Assembly (NCBI GenBank): GCA_022559985.1
Contig: JAFJTR010000041.1
Location: 124,001 to 188,000, forward strand
Source: Parastagonospora avenae f. sp. tritici 18332-5
Taxonomy: Eukaryota > Ascomycota > Dothideomycetes > Pleosporales > Phaeosphaeriaceae
Length of the DNA stretch: 64,000 nt
Reading direction: 5' to 3'
Part shown: positions 56,354 to 64,000 of the stretch, in pieces
Numbering within the stretch: position 1 is the first letter of the stretch
Layout: each line of letters opens with the position of its first letter
Made by a program: the position numbers and the translations under genes
The notes under the pieces: model-generated
What the model was told of the DNA's origin: nothing
The model's input: only the letters and a program-made list of their open reading frames with translations
The model's database searches: none

Positions 56354-58113
56354 ATGGACAACAAGCAACAGGAAAGCATGGTGGCGGTCGAGAGTAAATC
56401 CGATGATCTGGAAGGTAGTCTTCATGTCAGTCACTCGCACAAGCAAGAGGAGCACTTTGCTCAACAAATCACAGCATACGCACAGCTCAAGCTATGATGC
56501 CCTCGGCACGGCGCAAGAGAAGAGACTTGTGAAGAAGCAGGACCTCCGGATTCTGCCATTGTCTGCCCTCTGCTACTTCATCCTCAACATCGATCGATCG
56601 AATATCGGCAACGCGAAAACCATGAACGCGGCTACGGGCAACGACTTGCTGTCGGAAACTGGTATGAGCGAGATGGGATACACTGTGTCTCTGATGACTT
56701 ACCTCATTGTTTATGCGTACGCATATCTTGCATTGACTGACTAGAACACATGGCTGACCACCCTTTAGACTCGCGGAAGTGCCTTCCAACTACCTTCTGA
56801 AGATGTTTGCGCCTTCGGCATGGATTGCGTTCTTGATGTTTGCTTGGGGTGCGATCACCATAGGAATCGCTGGCGTCAACTCCTACGCTACTGTGGCAGT
56901 GACCAGATTCCTGTTGGGACTGTTTGAAGCAGGTGAGCTGATGGCGGCAAGATTGAACAACTGGATGCTAACCCGCAAGGCTTGTTTCCTGCTATTATTT
57001 ACCACATCAGTGAGCTAGCCCTGACACGAAGCATGCACTCATCATTCCCTGACATATCGGCAGCATTCTGGTACCGAGCAGACGAGCGCAGTCTCCGAAT
57101 CGCCTTGATAATCGCCAGCGCAACCCTAGCCAGCGCATTCGGCGGCGCTCTAGCCTTCGGCGTCGGCCACATGAACGGCGCATCAGGCCTCGCAGGTTTC
57201 CGCTGGCTCTTCATCATCGAAGGCGTGCCCACCTGCCTAGCATCCATCCTGATATATTTCTGCCTCCCTGACTATCCCGAGCATGCGAAATGGCTGACCG
57301 CAGAAGAAAAAGCTCTGGCCGAAGTCCGCATGGAAGGGTCGCAAAGCAGTGTTAAGCTGACATGGAAGGATTTCAAGGAAGTGTGTGGCGAACGGAGACT
57401 GTATGTTCACTATGCGATGTACTTTGGAATTTGCTGCCCGTTTAGCTCGTTAGCGTTTTTCACGCCTACGATCACGGCGGGTCTGGGGTTTAAGGGATTG
57501 CAATCTCAGCTGATGACCGTACCGCCGTACGTTGTCGCGTATGCCGTGATGGTTACTGTCTCCTGGTCGGCAGATCGCTTTAATGCGTAAGTGGAGTACG
57601 TGAGTATATTGGGATTCGATGCTGACATATACAGTCGAGCTTTGCACTCCGCCGTGCTTGCTACAATAGGTGCTTGCGGCTTCATCGCGTCAGCAGCCTT
57701 GCCTCCGCAAGCCTACAAGGTGAGTTAGGAGACTATGTTCATGCGAGATATTCCGAATAAGCGGCTGATATTATCTCAACTAGTCGCGCTATGCATGTCT
57801 CATCATAGCGACCACAGGCGCCTTCTCCTGCATCCCACCTCTACTTGGATGGCTCTCTGCCAACCTGCAGAACAGCGCTCATGTCGGAGTCGCAATTGCT
57901 TTGAATATAGCCTGGGGTACCCCAGGTCAGATTCTTGGAGTATGGATCTACAAGAAGTCAGAGAAGCAGCGAGGCTATCCTACAGGTCATTGGGTTAATG
58001 CTGGTCTTCTGATCTTTGTTGCTGGGGCATGTCTGGGCTTGAGAGTATACTATTGCGCCCTGAATAAGAGGATTGGGAATCAGAGTAACATGGTGAAATT
58101 GTTCTGTTATTGA
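56354..58113 (+). CDS. MFS transporter, Dal5-like anion:cation symporter family
   Basis: Seven exons (56354-56425, 56475-56716, 56769-56932, 56980-57009, 57064-57586, 57635-57719, 57784-58113) with introns of 47-64 nt encode 481 residues. One exon is only 30 nt; it is needed to join FEAGLFPAIIYHI to FWYRADERS. Typical signatures of the allantoate/nicotinate permease (ACS) family appear: LCYFILNIDRSNIGNAK, RFLLGLFEAGLFPA, FWYRADERSLRIA, and FRWLFIIEGVPTCLASILIY with PDYPEHAKWLTAEE. About 12 membrane segments are expected at the plasma membrane, and the substrate is probably a small organic anion or vitamin. The first intron uses a GTCAGT donor, chosen because other options run into stops. The tail (NKRIGNQSNMVKLFCY) is shorter than in most relatives, so the 3' end may be worn. 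Confidence 0.85.
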
Positions 58114-58236
58114 GTATCTACATGGATAGGTAGATGAATGCAGAGAACATGTTAAGCGGAAGATTGGCGAGTGTATGAAGACTCCAAAAAGGCCGTTTAC
58201 TATCCGTTACTGCCCATGAAGGTCACACTGACTGGC

Positions 58237-59676
58237 TTATGAAGCCACCTCTGGAAGTGCGCTATCTAATGCTTCTTGCTCCGTTGACTCAAGGCTTTCA
58301 GAAACCGATACCCAGTCAACAATATCCTTCTCGTCTTCTAGCCTCCCAGCTTCGACTGCGGGATATTCTTGACCTAATGTGACTACGCCCGCGCGAACCT
58401 GATCAAAACAAGTGTATTTTTTGACTGTATCGTCCGCCATCACGAATAGTAACCTGACATCTTCTATCACCACACCCTCAGCACCCAGCTCCTTCAGTGT
58501 TTGCGGCTTCAGCACTACCACCCCATCGCATCGATTTAACATCTTCAGATACTGCTCTCGAGGAACGAGCTCATCGCTCTCAAGACGATTTTGTAGATAA
58601 GCCATAACTTCCTTGCGGTGCGGGTAGTCTGACACGAGCCCTTGTCGTATCCTCGATGCAGGCGTATCGGCCTCCATGTCTTCGCCCTTATCAACGACGA
58701 AAAGCTTGCACTGCGCGATCGATGGGCGCCACTCGTTTTTTGCAGACGTGTTGAGCCAGCCTAGAGCTGACAGACACGCATGTCTCCCAGGACGATATAG
58801 CTTATGATGGCGTTGGTACTTCTCTCTTTGACGGCCACCTGCAGTTTGCTTGGTGTCTCTGGCAAAGGCGACGGTTTTGCGTGCCTTTTTACATTTTCCT
58901 GGCGACATGGCACCAACTGGGTGCTTATATGATGACTGGGCTGGCGAGGTATCTGGGAAGCCGTACGTTCTCTTTTGCGCCGTCTCTAGTGCCTTTTCCG
59001 CGGACTTTGTGCCCGCACCGCTTCGACGAGAATGATGCTCATTCCATGCTTGCTCCTGCACTATCATCAACTCGAACAGTGCTTCAAGATTGGCCATCGC
59101 CAGTCTCGCGTAACACCATGCTTTCTTCAGCGTCTGATAATGGCCGGGCTTGGAACCATCGCGCGTTGTTGGAGTTGACTTGGTCGGGCTACCTTGTTCT
59201 TTCCATCGATCGGCGATTAAGTCTAAATAGCTGGCATAAATCCTCCACACGCACTCCGGGCAATGTTTTTGAAACAGCTTGAGCGTATTGGAGGGATGGC
59301 GTGGATGTTGACACGAGCTATGAGCCGCGTATGGTTCCGGCGACTGCCAGAGAAGGAAGTCATTATATCCATACGGCGTTGGCGCATACGGGGTAAGCGC
59401 CCCAGAGGATATTATCCCGATCTGTACGAGATGTGACTGGTAGAGCTTTGTCTCTGCCTCAGAAAAGATGGTATCGGCGGTGAAACTAGGGAATGGAAAA
59501 GTGCCCTGCGCCTTTGCGATATTGGTCGTTGTGATCAAGACGCCGTTGGCTGTGGATCCAGGCAGAAACTGGCGGAGAAGCGAAACAAGGTACATGGTGG
59601 AGAGCGAGTTGATGTAGACTAGCGGAGCAGATTTGTGCGAGGGCACAGCGAAGAAGTAGAAGAGGCGTAAACACAT
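58237..59676 (-). CDS. tandem paralogue A: CxHxxHP/CPxC and YxPGxHA protein, function unknown
   Basis: A single exon encodes 479 residues. An N-terminal metal-site-like motif spans C122-x-H124-x2-H127-P...C139-P-x-C142. Then comes a helical region with a basic stretch (SPGKCKKARK), then TVAFARDTK (about 268-276) and YRPGRHACLSALGW (294-307). The C-terminal half looks folded (CKLFVVDKGED, HRKEVMAYLQNRL, EDVRLLFVMADD) and ends in an acidic tail. The same succession recurs in the next gene, so A and B are clearly related. I do not recognise the family; no catalytic motif, signal peptide or convincing membrane helix is evident. The start at 59676 is the first ATG, and an internal ATG 27 codons later is possible. 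Confidence 0.7.
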   Translation of the reverse strand: MCLRLFYFFAVPSHKSAPLVYINSLSTMYLVSLLRQFLPGSTANGVLITTTNIAKAQGTFPFPSFTADTIFSEAETKLYQSHLVQIGIISSGALTPYAPTPYGYNDFLLWQSPEPYAAHSSCQHPRHPSNTLKLFQKHCPECVWRIYASYLDLIADRWKEQGSPTKSTPTTRDGSKPGHYQTLKKAWCYARLAMANLEALFELMIVQEQAWNEHHSRRSGAGTKSAEKALETAQKRTYGFPDTSPAQSSYKHPVGAMSPGKCKKARKTVAFARDTKQTAGGRQREKYQRHHKLYRPGRHACLSALGWLNTSAKNEWRPSIAQCKLFVVDKGEDMEADTPASRIRQGLVSDYPHRKEVMAYLQNRLESDELVPREQYLKMLNRCDGVVVLKPQTLKELGAEGVVIEDVRLLFVMADDTVKKYTCFDQVRAGVVTLGQEYPAVEAGRLEDEKDIVDWVSVSESLESTEQEALDSALPEVAS

Positions 59677-59861
59677 GCTTACGAGGGTGACGATATAGTG
59701 CGACAGCTCATGCTGAGGATTTCAATGGGGATAAATCAATGTTCAAAGGTACGTCATATCAATCACGTTTGCTCTTTCACTCCGCTCATTCACCAAAACT
59801 GACTAGATTTGACGTATTCGGCAATTTTATTATATTTGCTGACCCACGATGCTCTAGATTG

Positions 59862-61136
59862 CTATTTTTTCACCTTTAAACGCTTGAAAGCATCAAAGCA
59901 GGGACCCGAATCCGTTTCGTCGGCAGCAGCTGTACACCTGCGCGGCTTCCAAATTCCGGTGCAATCGCGCAACGACGTCCATCGACCTTGATCTACTGCT
60001 TCTGACTTATCTAGGTCCTCATCCTCTACGTTCAGAAACGATACGAAACGAATGTCGAGCACTTGATCAGATTCGACCAGCACAACAAGAGCATCTGACT
60101 CCTCGATAAGATATATCAACTCAGCTTCAGGGTCGTTTTCTAGGCTTGCTACTGTACGAGACCAGTCGTTAATATGGTTAACGATGATATCGCCGCCAGG
60201 ACGACAGCCGAGAACGTAATGCGGCTGGTTGATGTAGTCATTGCCCATCTTATTGAACTCGGATAACGCGTCTATCATGAAGACTTTCATGTTAGTCAAG
60301 TCTTGATACAAAGTATGGTTTCTCGTGAAGGAGGTTTCCGCCCATACCTGCCCAGATGGTGCCGCATGAGCACCAGGTTCGTACTCGTCACTGTGACGGT
60401 TGAAGTCGCGATCAACAGACCCAAAATTGATAGGCTCGTGGCTGATATGGACTGTATGCGGTTCGTTGACATCGTTTGGATCGGCTCTGCATGTGATCTC
60501 TGGCGCAAAAGAGACTATCTTGCGCATCTTGCTGGTAGAATGTTTGCGCTTGACGCCTCTGTTCTGTGGAAGTATAGTAAGTGTTGCCGCCGGGTACTTC
60601 ATCTCCGTGAGTGCGAGCTGCGAAGCCTTTAGTGAGGTGTTTGCGTCTCTTGCGGAGGTCGCGTCGAGCGGCCATTGTGCTTCCCAGTGCGCTTCGTGCT
60701 TGATGCCAACATCAAGAGTGCTTGCCATTATCTCAAGCTCCAAGCGCGGCATGTGCCATCCCTTACGTATTTCTCCGTGCGTACGTGTCGTGATACCGCT
60801 GCCAAATTGAATCCAGGGACCTCCAGCGATACCGAGAGAGTGCCGGATGGCATCCATAAACACCAGACACATGCTGACCTCGCACATTGGGCAGTAACCT
60901 TTGTCGCGGGTGTCTGAAGGGTGAAGCTCATGTCTGCACTTTTGTGCCACGTGCCCCGTTTTTGGGATCTGAAAATGGTCGTTTCGATGGACGATCTCAT
61001 GATACTCTAATCCGTAGCGGAGGTGCCTCGGATTCGCGGTTGGTGCGCGAACTGTTTGCCACTGCTGGAACTGGGCGTATTCGAGACATTTAGGCGGAAA
61101 AAGGTGACGGGCGTGAATGTATCGTGAGGTCGACAT
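59862..61136 (-). CDS. tandem paralogue B: CxHxxHP/CPxC and YxPGxHA protein, function unknown
   Basis: A single exon encodes 424 residues. The N-terminal motif is C67-x-H69-x2-H72-P...C82-P-x-C85, with a further Cys at 90. The central block is KIVSFAPEIT (about 206-215), followed by SDEYEPGAHAAPSGQVW (249-265), and then TSFTRNHTLYQDLTNMKVFM, which parallels the block after the PG motif in the neighbouring genes. The C-terminal part (ELIYLIEESDALVVLVES) resembles the LLLVEEGSS stretch of gene C. It lies 185 bases upstream of gene A on the same strand. The family is unrecognised. The shared C/H motif suggests zinc binding, which is inference. Confidence 0.72.
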   Translation of the reverse strand: MSTSRYIHARHLFPPKCLEYAQFQQWQTVRAPTANPRHLRYGLEYHEIVHRNDHFQIPKTGHVAQKCRHELHPSDTRDKGYCPMCEVSMCLVFMDAIRHSLGIAGGPWIQFGSGITTRTHGEIRKGWHMPRLELEIMASTLDVGIKHEAHWEAQWPLDATSARDANTSLKASQLALTEMKYPAATLTILPQNRGVKRKHSTSKMRKIVSFAPEITCRADPNDVNEPHTVHISHEPINFGSVDRDFNRHSDEYEPGAHAAPSGQVWAETSFTRNHTLYQDLTNMKVFMIDALSEFNKMGNDYINQPHYVLGCRPGGDIIVNHINDWSRTVASLENDPEAELIYLIEESDALVVLVESDQVLDIRFVSFLNVEDEDLDKSEAVDQGRWTSLRDCTGIWKPRRCTAAADETDSGPCFDAFKRLKVKK

Positions 61137-61509
61137 CAGGGAGAGTTTATAGCGATTTAGGTGTCAAAGGTGAAGGCAAAGATGAGCAAAGTGGAAAAGC
61201 GCTTGCTAGCGTCGTTTGCGAAAAAGAGCGGGCCTATATATCATGCTTCCGTTGCACTACTAATTTTTCCAACATGAAAGACCCAGAAGCAAGGCAATCA
61301 CAGTTTGCTACAAGCCCATGACGACATGTCTCACAGGCGATTCTTGCCCCTTACTGGGCATATGAGCTTTAGATGTTCCTAGTCAAGTGTTGCCTTTCAT
61401 GCGCAAATGCTGGCCGATAATGTGCATGTTTCCATCTGCATCGAGTTTGGTATTATGTTCTTCAGCGTTTGTCCTGCTCAACAAACTCAACTGAGCATGC
61501 AGTCACCTG
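61137..61509. other. spacer between tandem paralogues B and C
   Basis: These 373 bases lie upstream of gene B and downstream of gene C. No separate gene is seen. It should contain the promoter of B. Confidence 0.4.
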
Positions 61510-62088
61510 CTAATCTTCCCAACTGTCTGTGTCGGTGCCATCCGCTTCAGAGTTCTCCCCTTCAGATATACGTGCATCTGGGTCATCTAGTTCAAGAACA
61601 TCTGGGTCAATGGAAGTGTCGAAATCTTCTGCATCCCAACTCTTAAAAAATTCACCTCCTGTCAGCGAGCTACCCTCTTCCACTAGTAACAGCCAGTCTG
61701 CACCGCTGAGTTTGCTTTCGAAGTCTTCTTCATCCGCTGTACATGCCATTTCAAGCAAGTCCATGATTTCGCCTCTGCGAGGGTGGTGCTGAACGATGCC
61801 TTCGTTTTGCGGAGGAGCTTCATAGTCGCGAGCTACCCAATCCACTTCTTTTGCCGAGCTTATGTAGACAGTGAGTTGTTCAATGTCGAAGTGATTGTTG
61901 CTCAGGAATGAAGTGTCTCGTGTCTTGTAGCCTTCCGAGGCCGCGAAAGCTCCTGGCTCGTAATTGGGGCCTGATCGGTAATACTGGTGCGAAGACCGGC
62001 CTACCGTAGTCTTGGTACCTTCGGCGAAGGTCACGCGCCGGGAAGTCTTGCGAGTATTGAATGCGGTGCATAGTTGCGAAGAATCCAT
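61510..62088 (-). CDS. tandem paralogue C: short form without the Cys/His module
   Basis: A single exon encodes 192 residues. It begins directly before the shared core: RRVTFAEGTKTT (about 17-28), NYEPGAFAASEGYKTRDTSF (42-61), then FDIEQLTVYISSAKEV and the LLLVEEGSS stretch. The C-terminus is acidic (EGENSEADGTDTDSWED). Compared with A and B it lacks the N-terminal CxHxxHP...CPxC module entirely. The His of the YxPGxHA motif is Phe here. It may be a natural short family form or a truncated duplicate. Function unknown. Confidence 0.68.
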   Translation of the reverse strand: MDSSQLCTAFNTRKTSRRVTFAEGTKTTVGRSSHQYYRSGPNYEPGAFAASEGYKTRDTSFLSNNHFDIEQLTVYISSAKEVDWVARDYEAPPQNEGIVQHHPRRGEIMDLLEMACTADEEDFESKLSGADWLLLVEEGSSLTGGEFFKSWDAEDFDTSIDPDVLELDDPDARISEGENSEADGTDTDSWED

Positions 62089-62413
62089 GTTGGTTGTTAG
62101 AATGATAGTAGGGAGGTTATGGGATATTTATGTAGGTGAGGGCTAATCTGAATGTTCTACATCTACAATGGTGTGATAGAACGAGACCCTCTGACTTTTT
62201 CATCACTTCTATAGATGTCACGACGAAAGAAATCACTACACTCTTATGGGCACAGCACTGTGCGGAAACAGATCAAATTAGATTTGAATCACAAGCCATG
62301 CCGCAATCGGCTCAGAATAGCCCTGCGCTTGTCTCCTCGGTTCTCGACAGGTACTGCGCGCCTCAGATCAAGCAAAAAAGATGTTGCCTCGCGATCCGTG
62401 TACGTGTCAGTGA
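62089..62413. other. spacer between tandem paralogues C and D
   Basis: This 325-base stretch should hold the promoter of C and the 3' end of D. No other gene is seen. Confidence 0.35.
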
Positions 62414-63013
62414 TCATTGGTAGGTCAAGAACTCACCACTACCCGTTTTCTTCCATAAGACCAAGCCATCTGCATGTGTCACAGAGAAGATGAACATCCT
62501 GGAAGATTCGCATTCTGGGTTGTCCAGCGCCTTGGTAAGTTCTCCAAAGAGGGGCGCGCGTGCCGGGTGCGTCTCCAGTACAGTCCAAGCGCTCACGCTG
62601 ATGTATGGGAGTGGACGATTGGCGCGCATCTGCACATCGAAACTGCGCTTGAGGACGTCTGCATCTAGTCCGCCTTTGGCCAGAAAGTAATGGAACACTT
62701 TGTGCCGGTCGAGTTGAAAGGCGAAGTCGCTCATCAGGCTCGTATCTTTTCATCCAGCCTCATCAGGGCAGCAGTGTGTACCTGGAACATAGCTGCGATG
62801 ACATCTGCGGTATTCATCTTTTGGTCGAGAAGACCCAAAGTTTGTTTCTGTGGCGAAACGTACGGATTTGATTTGCTTTGTTAGCGTGGTCATAGTACGC
62901 CATAGATCAAGATCTTGTGTGTGTGAGAAAGTTGGCCCAATGGCTTGGTGAGAACTTATGTTGAGAGGAAGTGACATCGTGACCGACTTGCCGTCACTGA
63001 CACAATGCTTCAC
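62414..63013 (-). pseudogene. tandem paralogue D, interrupted by an in-frame TGA
   Basis: The first segment (63013-62753) carries the family core: KSVRFATETN (about 49-58) and EYRRCHRSYVPGTHCCPDEAG (67-87). A TGA at 62752-62750 follows. The same frame then continues as KDTSLMSDFAFQLDRHKVF, which aligns with the RDTSFLSNNHFDIEQLTVY region of gene C, and runs another 110 codons to 62414. So a single nonsense codon sits where the paralogues have coding sequence. A C-to-T change of CGA would explain it. The gene is probably inactivated; stop-codon readthrough is less likely. The true start is uncertain, since ATGs at 63013, 62977 and 62893 are all in frame. Confidence 0.62.
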
Positions 63014-64000
63014 GTGACATGTGAAATCTTGTAGAAAGGCAACATATTAACCTTTTTAGAATAAAAAACTCCGCCCAGACTGAGGGACGAGCAACCGTGG
63101 AATACGTGCAGATGCGCAGAGCATAGGTTTGGGGTCTGCAATCATCGTCATGCCTGAAATGGAGTGCCGAGCATTGTATTGTGGTTACATGATGGGCTGC
63201 AAGTGAATTTGGTGACCACTGTGTGCGTTTTCTGAACATGGAATGACGTGTATATGTGACGTAATCCAGTGAGAATGGGTCATTCTAGGCAGCGGCAAGA
63301 TTTGTGTCTTGAGGAGTAAGGTATGCTCATGGAAAATTTATAAAATAGCCTGGATGCATACGTTGTGACAAGATGCTTCAGTCTTGATCCATTCTCATTG
63401 AGGAAGGGTGACAGGAGATACCTACCTACGCCGGCGCCTGTCGGTCGTGGCAACTTGTTACCGTGAAGCCGCCCGTGCTAGCCACATGCAGTCGGCGCGT
63501 TTCGTTGCTCTTCTGAAGCGTGCAGACCTCAACACCCGCCACAACATTGACACGATCTTTTGTATTCTGCGATAAGAATAGCTAAAGAAGTCTAACTACA
63601 GGAACCGCTTTAAGGTCAGGCTAGAGGACTGTCCGGAGAGACTCGACGAGGGTCTTTCGAATGGTCGCTGTTGCCCGTCGCGCATCACATCAGGTACCAC
63701 AAGAATCGGAACATACAACGACATGCACAACTAGTTTCAGGTGCGAATAAGATAAGGAGAGTTAACATCTAGTGACCAGTGTTTCGCTGTGATGGAGATG
63801 ATTCGTTCGGTCTTTCTGCGCTGCCTATGGTACCCATGGTGTGCTCCTACCTACTCACCTCAGTCCTCGTCGCAATCCGTACACATTTGGTATATTTCGA
63901 TGGCTCTATACCAACCCTATCAGTGAAGCAGCGACACAAGTCGCCCCCATGCAACAGAGACTTTGTAAATTACCGACAAGCTTATCCTGCGAGCACGAGG
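63014..64000. other. right-hand end, no gene seen
   Basis: Nearly 1 kb upstream of paralogue D up to the window edge contains only short frames. I see neither another family copy nor a transposon end here. Confidence 0.4.

Noticed and set aside
1..64000. tRNA or rRNA genes and transposon ends
   Set aside because: Reading through for A/B-box-like pairs, GGTTCGA cores and long terminal or inverted repeats gave nothing convincing; a dedicated scan (tRNAscan-SE, RepeatMasker) could still find a diverged copy.

Overview
This window is nuclear DNA of a filamentous ascomycete. Most introns are 47-71 nt GT-AG introns with CTRAC-like branch points. The proteins include fungal-specific families (CFEM, UstYa/DUF3328, HET, fungal two-subunit fatty acid synthase, Brl1/Brr6). 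The protein flavour fits Dothideomycetes, probably Pleosporales; that placement is inference from recognition, not a database match. I saw no rRNA, tRNA, CRISPR array or intact transposon.

Layout. 1-0.5 kb: 3' end of an EEF1AKMT4/METTL13-like methyltransferase. 1.0-4.4 kb: large uncharacterised protein with a Cys-rich core. 4.7-5.6 kb: small membrane-protein gene broken by frameshifts. 5.6-7.3 kb: secreted phytase-like protein. 8.0-9.6 kb: CYP52-type P450. 10.9-11.8 kb: UstYa/DUF3328 protein. 12.6-14.5 kb: disordered protein whose frame carries an internal TAG. 15.1-18.1 kb: large protein with a duplicated C/H metal-site-like motif. 18.9-20.7 kb: glucosidase II beta subunit. 20.9-21.3 kb: degenerate minisatellite. 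21.3-23.0 kb: HET-domain pseudogene. 23.2-24.3 kb: GCIP/cyclin-D1-binding-protein-like gene. 24.5-25.1 kb: GPI-anchored CFEM protein. 27.4-31.0 kb: large disordered conserved protein. 31-38 kb: gene-poor stretch with at least two decayed genes (a methyltransferase and a multi-spanning membrane protein).

38.0-51.2 kb is the functional centre: the divergent fatty acid synthase pair, alpha (FAS2) leftward and beta (FAS1) rightward, sharing a 1.24 kb promoter. Together they encode every activity of the fungal type I FAS. They are followed by a Brl1/Brr6 nuclear-envelope protein (51.8-53.5 kb), an Old Yellow Enzyme (54.2-55.3 kb) and a Dal5-like MFS permease (56.4-58.1 kb).

The right end (58.2-63.0 kb) is the least ordinary part. 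Four tandem, same-strand genes share a signature (a [KR]xVxFA-like block followed by YxPGx[HF][AC]) and two of them also share an N-terminal CxHxxHP...CPxC motif. One copy is short and one carries an in-frame stop. I do not recognise the family; it looks like a local, birth-and-death paralogue array.
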